In this document: piece after piece, positions 56,801 to 64,000 of the stretch
Numbering within the stretch: position 1 is the first letter of the stretch
How the letters are laid out: each line of letters begins with the position of its first letter
DNA from: Aureobasidium sp. EXF-3400
Taxonomy: Eukaryota; Ascomycota; Dothideomycetes; Dothideales; Saccotheciaceae
DNA: 64,000 nt
Assembly (NCBI GenBank): GCA_024195585.1
Contig: SWBL01000072.1
Span: 62,001-126,000 of the forward strand
Direction of reading: 5' to 3'
Program-made: the position numbers and the translations under genes
Notes under the pieces: model-generated
What the model was told of the DNA's origin: nothing
Seen by the model: the letters and a program-made list of their open reading frames with translations, nothing else
The model's database searches: none

Positions 56801-57101
56801 CCTTGACGACGGCGACAGTATCGAGCAAGAAAAGACTTCTGAGATCACTCTCGAGTATGAGAACGGTCAGCTGTCTGTCTCTGGCTGTTTTGACTACCAG
56901 GCTGAGGACAACCGAGTCGTCCAAGTAACTCTTCTTGGTCACAAGGGTCACTCTGGTCAGACACCACAGTGGAAGGAAGATGGTGACCATCAAGACTGGA
57001 ACAAGTGTGGAGAGAATGACTGGAGCTATGACGGTTCTACACACCACCTTTTGGTGCAGTTTGATCAAAAGCTCACCGGGCCTTTCGCGGTCTCTGTATA
57101 A
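53818..57101 (+). CDS. Secreted GH31 alpha-glucosidase
   Basis: The model has six exons: 53818-54046, 54100-54815, 54871-54903, 54955-55280, 55330-55928 and 56128-57101, giving 958 aa (family about 900-1000). It hydrolyses terminal alpha-1,4 glucose from maltose and starch fragments outside the cell. The signal peptide is [20 protein letters not shown]. Family landmarks are [35 protein letters not shown]+LDMNEAANF with nucleophile Asp437, [22 protein letters not shown]+TW with acid/base Asp632, and [16 protein letters not shown] Pro-rich insert at about residues 505-540 has three Lys-Arg sites. Intron 4 would end in CG instead of AG, exactly inside the nucleophile motif, and intron 5 is long (199 nt). 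It is either a gene with a non-canonical splice site or an early pseudogene. Confidence 0.88.
55281..55329 (+). other. GH31 intron 4 with non-canonical 3' end (GT...CG)
   Basis: The donor is GTAAGT at 55281, and an actaact branch-like site lies near 55314-55320. To restore DGLW-LDMNE the exon must begin at G55330, leaving CG (55328-55329) as the intron end. No AG exists between the donor area and codons beyond the motif, so no nearby canonical acceptor can rescue it. Confidence 0.75.
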
Positions 57102-58561
57102 ACAGCCTCACGAGGTAATACATGTTGTAACCAAGCAACACCAACTCTTTCGCATCCTCGATGCTAGAATTGGGCCTAGCAGAGAGAAACCATAATTCGA
57201 GCAAATATGAATACCTTGACCTCCCTATATGCAAAGATACGTCACACGGACAGCTATAGAAATGCACAGTTCCTTCGGAAGTTAGGAAGTGTCCACTGAG
57301 AGTCGATAGCATTACGACTCTCTGTGGAACTTGCTATTGTCTAGAAATAACTGTGCATTTTGATGGCTTCAGCGTCGCCTTTGTGTCATCATGAGAGCAG
57401 GTCCGGAGCTACAAAATCCAGCAGATGGGCGGGAGGGCATGTCTCATGGCCCGCTGCCAGCTTTTGCAATTTTCTTTGTTCAGCTGAGAAAAGGCGCGCT
57501 TCGATTCTTTCGGGCGAAGAGGCGGAGCAGCAGTGTTCATGTATAGCAACAACTAGCTTGGATAGCAGGTGGAAATGAGTTCGCTAAGACTTTCAGAGAC
57601 CGAGCTGAGCTTTGAGGGTCTGTGTTATAAACGTTGAATCTAACGAGTCAGAAGCCAACTTTGTCATTCTGGAATCAGAATGCTCAGAACTCGAGATGCG
57701 ATGTCGAGTCTTGCTTGAATGATAACAGCGAGCAGCTGGTAGCTAGGAGTCATTTAATATACGAGTTTAGATCACCGATAAAGTCGCCCGGGGAATGAAT
57801 AATAGGCATGCTGTCTGATACTAAACACCATTTGACCAAGATATATGGCCATAACTTTGCGGCCTCGCCTAGACATTCCCCACAAGCCACCAAACCCTCT
57901 TCTTATTACTGATGCACCTCTGCTACACCGATCTCCCGTCTTGACTCCCAGCAACACGGCCATACTGAGGTCCAAGCAGGGTATTTCGCCATTTATGATC
58001 CTTAGAGGATCTGCGCTAGTGGTCCGGAGCGTCCGTCTATACTTCGTATATTGTTCAGCTCAGCTCTGGATTTCCAATATCGAAGTCTTCGAAAGCCTAA
58101 AAGATGCCATTCTACTGAATGTACCGAGTCGGTTTACTAAGAGCATCACGTCTGAGCATTGCGCCTCCTGCAGTTTGAGGTAAGTGCCGCAGTCTCCGAA
58201 GCCTTCCAGGCGCCACCTTGACATACACGAGCCTGTTTTCGGTCAATGGCCCGCCATGTTCAGCTTCTTCGCAACATCACCTCTTTCCATCTACGGCTTC
58301 GTTGCTGTGTCAGAAGCCTGTGCGAGTATCGGGACTCGCGCACTGTACGAAAGTCAGAGGAGATGACCGACTAGATACCAAGACATTGTTACACCAAGGT
58401 AAGTCAGAGGATGAGATATAAGAACGAGCTCAAGTCCGTGTGGGCAAAATATCAGTTCACAGTCGATCATTACAGATCAACTAGATCGTTCCTTCTTTAT
58501 TCATTTTTCTTTCTCAGTCGTTCTTTCCCACCCACCATAGTCACTCTCTTTTATCATCATT
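57102..58561. other. Intergenic, GH31 to GLEYA gene, containing a palindromic element
   Basis: Apart from the element at 57219-57390, I see no gene. Sequence from about 58490 to the next ATG is C/T-rich promoter. Confidence 0.5.
57219..57390. repeat. Palindromic MITE-like element, copy 1
   Basis: The inner core, 57260-57360 (101 bp), begins AAATGCACAGTT and ends with its exact reverse complement. Its centre is a near-perfect hairpin (CTGAGAGTCG ... CGACTCTCTG). The outer arms extend the palindrome less perfectly to about 57219 and 57390 (ctccctatatgcaaag on the left, ctttgtgtcatc on the right). It matches a second copy at 62.6 kb. Confidence 0.75.
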
Positions 58562-60873
58562 ATGCGTTACTCTCTGGCCGTTCCGGCTTTCGCGGCCTTG
58601 GCTGCTGCTCTTCCAGCTCCCCAGCTGATCGACCTTGACATGGTCGCTGCTCAACCCAACATTTCCTACACTACTACCGCTTCAAGTGTCACTTACGACG
58701 TTACTTCCCTTGCCGCTCAAGCCACTGACGATATTACCTCGGTTTCCGTGGACCTCAGCGCTATTGCTACCCAGAGCCCTCTTGCAGTTATCGAGAAGCG
58801 AGCTGCATGTGCTGCCCAGCCCACTGGAGTCTCAGGGGCCTATGCTGCACCTGCCGAACCCACCGACGACACTGTATCTGCGTTTGTAGCCAATACTGCA
58901 TTTGCTGCCGCAGCTTCCAGCGCTCCTGTTCCTTCTGGATACTCGAACACTTTCACCAACTTGAATGCATCGAACAACGCATATGGGTACATGGGCTACA
59001 CAACTCTCTCTACCTATGATACCGAGAAGTGTGCTGCCAAGTGCAATGCTATCAATGGCTGCATGTCCTTCAACTTGTACTTTGAGAGGGATCCCAGCCT
59101 CGAGCCTGCAGCTGCATGCCCGAACCCCACCTCAACCACCAACATCAAGGCAAGCTTTTCCTTTCTGCTGTAGACTAATGCTAATCGTCCAAAAGTGTAC
59201 ATTTTGGGGAGGCCCAGTCTCGGTTTCTAATGCCAATAACTACGGCCAATGGCGTAACAAGTTCCAGGTCGCTATCGCTGGTTCTAACGGATACATGAAC
59301 CAGACCCTCGAAGTACCTGCTGGTTTCGGCAATGTTCAGTACCTCAACAACGCTGCCATCAACGCTCCTCTTGATCACGAGGGCTACGACACATTCATGG
59401 GCAGTAGAATCTTCACCGCAGGCCCATTCAACGCATCTCTCTGCGCCGCCCATTGCCAAGCTCAAACCAAGTACAACCTCGCCACTGCTCCCAAGGATGG
59501 TACTCCCCCCAAGATCTGCAACTTCTTCAACACTTACTTGCTTTACCTCAACAAGACTTCCAACAGCCAAGGCCAATACTGCTCTCTGTGAGTGCTCTAC
59601 ATCGTGATGCGCGACGACCACTAACATCGAGTAGTTACACTGAAGCCTGGGACTCGAGCTACGCTACCAACAAGGGCCAATACCGTGGAAACGACCGTGA
59701 GCACTGAGAAGTCCATATATGCAATGGCAATGACTGACACTGGCTAGACTACATGATTGAGTACTCTTACACTTTCACCAACACTTCCAACCCTGGCTTC
59801 AACCCCAAGAAGGGTGACACTGTCGGTGCCGTCTACCAGGCTGTCAAGGACATCAAGTACGCCACTCTCCAGTCCTTCTGCTCTGCAGCTCTTGGCTACA
59901 GCGCCCTCGTTGCCACCGTCACTCCCACTTCCTTTGTCACCCCGATTGTCACCAGTACCGCCTACAGCACCACGACTACCACCGCTAGTATCGTCAACAA
60001 GCGCGCTGCTGTGACCGATGCCGCTGCATCTGTATCGACTCCTGCTGTTCTGAGCAAGTACCCTGCTTCTGTCATGTCTAGCGCTTGCTCCTTGTTGGTC
60101 AGCCAAGCCACCAGCACCTCCACCTCCACTGCTCCTGCCATCACCATTTCAGTCGCAACTCAGACTACTCTCGAAACGTCTGTTCTTACCGTTACTGCCT
60201 CGCCAATCCCTAGCACTTGTGGCAACAAGGGTATCCAATATGCCTTCTACGGCGATGGCGTGTACGAAGAAGGTGACCGGGTTTCGTATGTGGAGCCTTC
60301 CAAGTACGCATCCAAGAAACCCAACTGGCAGAGTACCACCAACAAGGTCGGCGGTATCGACGTCGATGGAAGTGAGATTCAGATCTACGACTCGGGCAAC
60401 TACGAATATTCCCAATACTTCATCTTGAACCACCGCGGTTACGTAAGTTTTCCATGATGCTGACCCCTTTCTCGAGAGTTCCAGTTCACTGACCAAAATC
60501 TCAGGTCTTTGCCCAGGTCGCTGGTACCTACACTTTCTCTCTGTCCAACCCCGATGACGTTGTTTTCTTGTACCTGGGCGAGACGGCAAAGAGTGGCTGG
60601 AACAGAGGCAACGCCGCTGCCGCCGCATCCTGGAGCCCAGAGACCGGCTACGGCCACTACGCCTCTGCTCAATACACCCTCAAGGCTGGTGACTACCTTC
60701 CTTTCCGCATCTTCTTCGGTCAGCAGGGAGGTCCTGTTAAATTCGCTTTCTCTATCACTGCTCCTGATGGCAAGGTCATTCTCGACAGCAACACTGCTGA
60801 GTCTGACTTTATTGTTCAGCACTCGTGCGATGAGACTACTGCTCCTCGTTTCCCTCCTTTTGGGCAGGAGTAA
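58562..60873 (+). CDS. Secreted adhesin-like protein with GLEYA domain
   Basis: Five exons, 58562-59149, 59196-59587, 59635-59696, 59748-60442 and 60505-60873, encode 701 aa. Intron 1 is of the rare GC-AG class. The signal peptide is MRYSLAVPAFAALAAALPAP. A region at about residues 140-270 with spaced Cys (TYDTEKCAAKCNAINGCMSF, CTFWGGPVSVSN) resembles a PAN/apple-type module of fungal secreted proteins. A Ser/Thr/Val-rich stalk follows. The C-terminal 200 residues form a GLEYA lectin-like domain (GDGVYEEGDR, AGTYTFSLSNPDDVVFLYLG, YLPFRIFFGQQGGPVKFAFS), the ligand-binding fold of fungal adhesins. Two Lys-Arg sites (about 80 and 432) could be Kex2 cuts separating propeptide and domains. It is likely cell-wall bound or released, with a sugar-binding role inferred. 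Confidence 0.85.
59150..59195 (+). other. GC-AG intron
   Basis: A 46-nt intron with donor AAG|GCAAGC and acceptor AAAAG, plus a TGCTAAT branch site. Splicing is needed to join TTNIK to CTFWGGP. The G flanking and the AAG ahead of GC are typical of authentic GC-AG introns. Confidence 0.8.
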
Positions 60874-61105
60874 GGGTTCGGTCCCATCTGACAAGACAAA
60901 ACAGTGTCTTCTCAAAGGATTTCGCAGCAGCGAAATTAAATCTTATAAGCTTCTGCCTACCATAATTAGTAATTTTTAGTTCTAGTGTATATCTCAATTT
61001 ACAGTGCTTTCGATGTGCTCATATCGATCTAAGGTCCACCGCACCATTCTTGTCTAATCTCATATGGAAGGCATTGTCAGACTTGGTAACTCAATTAATC
61101 AACAA

Positions 61106-62026
61106 TTAAAGTGAGTAGTACTTCTGCCACGGATGATCTTCCTCAAAGCCCAACAGTTCCTTAATCTTACGGTTACTCATCGGTGCTTCAAGATGGCCAA
61201 GTTCTCGGGTTATAGATGTCTGGGGGCAAACACGCCTCAAGAATTCTGTAGTCGAGATTGCATTATGTGTGATGGAATCGTTCGTTGCGTTGAAAACTTG
61301 AAACCCAAGCCCATCTCGAAGTATGGCTAGATGAACCATCTTGCCGAGATCTCTCGCGTCCGTATAAGACCAGCCATGTACTTTCCACTTCTCCGGTTCG
61401 AGAGTGTAACTAGGGAAGCGAACTTGGTAGTCTTCTGGCGAGATAACGGCGCCGATGCGTAGAGCGTAGATGTCGGTGCCGAACCTCGCGGCGTATCCAG
61501 CAGCCATAACTTCCACACATTTCTTCGACATGCTGTATGCGTCTGTGGGGACCGATTCAATCTTCTCGTCGACTGGAAAAGAAGTAAAGTCTCTGTCGCC
61601 TTCTGCATACGTTACGCCATACACGCATACTGAGCTCGCCAGCACAATCTTGGGTACGTCGAGCTTGCAGGCGGCCTCGAGGACGTTGAACGTGCTTGTA
61701 ACGTTGGCCAAGAAGGTCTCGTTGTCCGGAACAATCATGTTACGTGAGTGTCCGGCGAGATGTACTACCGCATCGGGTACCCTACTCGTCACTTTTGCAA
61801 GCGGCTCCCCGAAATGAAAGTGTGATGTGATTGCGCTGAATACCTGGGCTCCATTCGTGAGGTCGACTTTCAGTGTGTGGACGCGATCTGCAAGAGGTCC
61901 GGTCAGATTGAAGAAGTCCAGATTGAGAACCTCGTGTCCTTGTGCGAGCAGGTACTCAATAACATGGCGTCCGACCTTGCCACTGCCGCCAGTGACCACG
62001 ACACGCTTTCCAGATCCTTGGTCCAT
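61106..62026 (-). CDS. NAD(P)-dependent epimerase/dehydratase, extended SDR family
   Basis: One exon gives 306 aa. The Rossmann nucleotide-binding motif is VVVTGGSGKVGRHVIEYL, with an acidic residue at the end of strand 2 (LNLDFFN) suggesting NAD preference. VVHLAGHSRN, SSVCVYG and the active-site YSMSKK give the Ser-Tyr-Lys set of extended SDRs. ALRIGAVISP and WSYTDARDLGKMVHLAI are the usual sugar-nucleotide epimerase-like blocks. The length is shorter than UDP-glucose 4-epimerase and near that of uronate dehydrogenases. Likely substrates are a sugar, sugar acid or sugar nucleotide. It lies 0.88 kb from an IlvD-type dehydratase of the same strand, which would fit a sugar-acid route, but this is inference. 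Confidence 0.82.
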   Translation of the reverse strand: MDQGSGKRVVVTGGSGKVGRHVIEYLLAQGHEVLNLDFFNLTGPLADRVHTLKVDLTNGAQVFSAITSHFHFGEPLAKVTSRVPDAVVHLAGHSRNMIVPDNETFLANVTSTFNVLEAACKLDVPKIVLASSVCVYGVTYAEGDRDFTSFPVDEKIESVPTDAYSMSKKCVEVMAAGYAARFGTDIYALRIGAVISPEDYQVRFPSYTLEPEKWKVHGWSYTDARDLGKMVHLAILRDGLGFQVFNATNDSITHNAISTTEFLRRVCPQTSITRELGHLEAPMSNRKIKELLGFEEDHPWQKYYSL

Positions 62027-62905
62027 GAGAATTACTTAATCGCGGCAGTTTTACGAGTGTTGCAGTGAAGTAAGCTTATGCGTTGTCGAGAGTAACAACC
62101 TAGCAAGGTCAGGATCATTGACTCCGGAGGCAGACTTTCCGAACACGGGTCTACCGAGGCAATCCTCGCAGCATCGGATTCCGAGCGATGAAGAGAGTTC
62201 ACCATCCCACCCTAGATTTTCCGCCGTGTCTCGTCAGGTGGAGGTTTTACCAATCATCATAGGCGCGTGAGAGGCCTCGTTCTTGCTTTGGGAGGTTATG
62301 ACAGGAGGTTGTTTCAAATCCGCGAGATTGGCCGTAGAGAAGGCTTGTTCACAACTGATAGACCGCAAGTGATCAACGTTAAGTTGTCTTTCATCGTGTT
62401 GCTGATTTGTATAGTGAGAAATCTTTCCAATGTCACTTAGATTTGCGCAGAACACAAAAATCTAGCTGAATTGACTCGAGGGTCTCCATTTTTTTGTGAT
62501 GTAGCCACAGCAACAAGCCCCTCAGCTCTAGTGTCGTGGAAGGAGATACTTGTATTGCACTTGCCTTTTGCGAATCCAATCTGTGCCTCCCCTTGTGCAG
62601 AGCTTGTCACAGGTACCACTGCAGAAATGCACAGTTCCTGCAGTATGTATGAAGCACTCACTGAGAGTCGTGATATTATCAGCTCTCCATGGACCGATCT
62701 CCCATGTGGAAAGAACTATGCCTTTTTATAGCTACACGCGTGACAGGTCTTTGCACACGGGAGATGGGGGCCTTGATTTCTTGCCGATATCACACCTCAT
62801 GTATCTCGTTGGGTATGGGGTAAGATTCCACAGTACGAAGAATAATCTCGATAAATATGAGGGGAACCTCTAAGCTACGCCATCATGCTCCGATGAGCCA
62901 CTGTA
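62027..62905. other. Intergenic between epimerase and IlvD-type gene, containing a palindromic element
   Basis: Besides the element at 62586-62764 I see no gene. The region acts as epimerase promoter (left) and dehydratase 3' flank (right). Confidence 0.5.
62586..62764. repeat. Palindromic MITE-like element, copy 2
   Basis: The core, 62625-62725, is also 101 bp. It begins AAATGCACAGTTCCT, has the identical word CTGAGAGTCG at the same offset as copy 1, and ends AACTATGCCTTT. By eye, about two thirds of core positions agree without gaps. The outer arms (cctccccttgtgcagag left, ctttgcacacgggag right) are mutually inverted and match the arms of copy 1. Confidence 0.75.
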
Positions 62906-64000
62906 TCACCAGTCGTCCGTGAGAGCACCATGCGAGGCATTACCCACCAGCCTAGCATACTTTGCTAACGTACCACGACGAACGCTCGCCACTAATGGTG
63001 TCCATGTCTTCAAACGCGCCTCAATCTCATGTTCAGACACGTGAGGCATCCCGATATAATGGTTGCGAGCATCGATGGTGATCATATCACCATCTTGTAC
63101 GATGGCGATAGGACCTCCAACCGCAGCTTCAGGCACCACATGTCCGACAATAAAGCCATGACTTGCGCCCGAATATCTTCCATCAGTGATCAAAGCCACG
63201 TTCTTATATCCTCCGCCGATCAATGATCCTGACGCGCGCAGCTGTTCTGGCATTCCTGGTCCTCCTTTTGGTCCTTCATATCTGACAACCAGAACGAGGT
63301 TCTTGTCGCGAGGCAACAAGCCATCGTCCAGAGCTTTGCATAATGCGGATTCTTTGTTGAACACTCGGGCTTCTCCAGTGAAGCTAAGGCCTTCCTTGCC
63401 GGTGATCTTTGCGACCGCTCCGCCTGGAGCGATATTACCATACAATACTTCGATATGTCCTGACTCCTTGATCGGATTCTGCAATGATCGGATGATTTCT
63501 TGTCCTTGCGGTAGTGATGGCCATGACTCGACATTCTCTGCGAGCGTTAAGCCAGTCACAGTCATTGTAGTGCCATCGAGTAGACCGGCAGCTATCAGGA
63601 GCTTCATGACCGAAGGTATACCTCCGATTTTGCACAAGTCTTCCATCAGATATTTTCCACTTGGTGCCAAGTCTGCAATGAATGGTGTTTTCTTCGAGAT
63701 GCGCTGGAAGTCATCCAGAACCAAGTCGATGCCTGCGCTTCTGGCCATTGCTAGGGTGTGCAAGACTGAGTTGGTGGATCCTCCAAGGGCCATCATAAGA
63801 GTGGTTGCATTCTCAAATGCACGTTTTGTCAAAAGATCCCGGGGTCGTATATCCCGCTCCAGACACGTTCGCATGGCCTTGCCAATCTTGGAACATTCTC
63901 GAAGCTTTGCCGGTGAATCAGCTATAGAGCTTGATGATCCTGGTAAAGATAATCCGAGTGCTTCAATGATGACAGCGAGGCTGTTGGCAGTGTACATGCC
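62906..64000 (-). CDS. IlvD/Edd-type dehydratase (dihydroxy-acid dehydratase-like), 5' truncated by window
   Basis: The C-terminal 364 residues are present; the gene continues beyond the right edge. At the edge the frame reads GMYTANS, the block after the third Fe-S ligand Cys, which is just outside. Further family blocks are ALGGSTNSVLHTLAMA, PFIADLAPSGKYLMEDL, VLYGNIAPGGAVAK, VVRYEGPKGGPGMPE and ITDGRYSGASHGFIVGH. The last contains the Ser that acts as the catalytic base in the family. Known members dehydrate dihydroxy acids in mitochondrial branched-chain amino acid synthesis or sugar acids such as arabonate or xylonate. The EHEIEARLKTW tail is standard. Whether this is Ilv3 or a sugar-acid paralog cannot be settled from this half. 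Confidence 0.93.
   Translation of the reverse strand, partial: GMYTANSLAVIIEALGLSLPGSSSSIADSPAKLRECSKIGKAMRTCLERDIRPRDLLTKRAFENATTLMMALGGSTNSVLHTLAMARSAGIDLVLDDFQRISKKTPFIADLAPSGKYLMEDLCKIGGIPSVMKLLIAAGLLDGTTMTVTGLTLAENVESWPSLPQGQEIIRSLQNPIKESGHIEVLYGNIAPGGAVAKITGKEGLSFTGEARVFNKESALCKALDDGLLPRDKNLVLVVRYEGPKGGPGMPEQLRASGSLIGGGYKNVALITDGRYSGASHGFIVGHVVPEAAVGGPIAIVQDGDMITIDARNHYIGMPHVSEHEIEARLKTWTPLVASVRRGTLAKYARLVGNASHGALTDDW

Overview
The window is nuclear DNA of a filamentous ascomycete (Pezizomycotina). The genes are densely packed on both strands. Most carry zero to five short introns of about 45-110 nt with GTAAGT-type donors and CTGAC/CTAAC branch sites. The gene set includes deoxyhypusine synthase, HAP2/NF-YA, Set3C subunit Snt1, Get5, Zrg17, a SUR7/PalI protein, But2 and GLEYA surface proteins and a HeLo protein. 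A Dothideomycete is the likeliest class, but that is inference from gene style only. I saw no tRNA, rRNA, CRISPR array or intact transposon.

Region 1-19.5 kb is mostly conserved housekeeping: a Get5-like ubiquitin-like protein, a secreted S41-family protease followed by a 23-bp minisatellite, a small SANT-like nuclear protein, a large Snt1 co-repressor, and deoxyhypusine synthase (hypusination of eIF5A). It ends with a MATH/USP-like/MORN/RING fusion whose USP catalytic His is replaced by Lys.

Region 20-27.2 kb is a run of co-oriented, accessory-looking genes: a DUF7587-type protein, an RBR ubiquitin ligase, a free-standing ankyrin protein and a HeLo (HET-S-like) protein. Together with the preceding fusion gene it resembles a dispersed set of fungal NLR, incompatibility and ubiquitin parts.

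Region 27.7-48.7 kb returns to conserved genes: a hotdog thioesterase, a two-TM protein, Zrg17 zinc transporter, a Hsm3/PSMD5-like proteasome chaperone, mL54, HAP2, a SUR7/PalI membrane protein, a long Cox14-domain protein, a small Cys-rich membrane protein and a Nop8-like RRM protein, with several unrecognised proteins. Many of these genes change from C-rich to G-rich on the coding strand toward their 3' ends.

Region 48.9-64 kb is more accessory. It holds a But2 cell-surface protein, a 3.3-kb gene desert, a GH31 alpha-glucosidase whose intron 4 would end in CG instead of AG exactly at the catalytic nucleophile motif, a GLEYA adhesin-like secreted protein with a GC-AG intron, an extended SDR epimerase, and the 3' part of an IlvD/dihydroxy-acid dehydratase. 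Two diverged copies of a palindromic, MITE-like element (core 101 bp, about 175 bp overall) lie at 57.2 and 62.6 kb and bracket the adhesin and epimerase genes.
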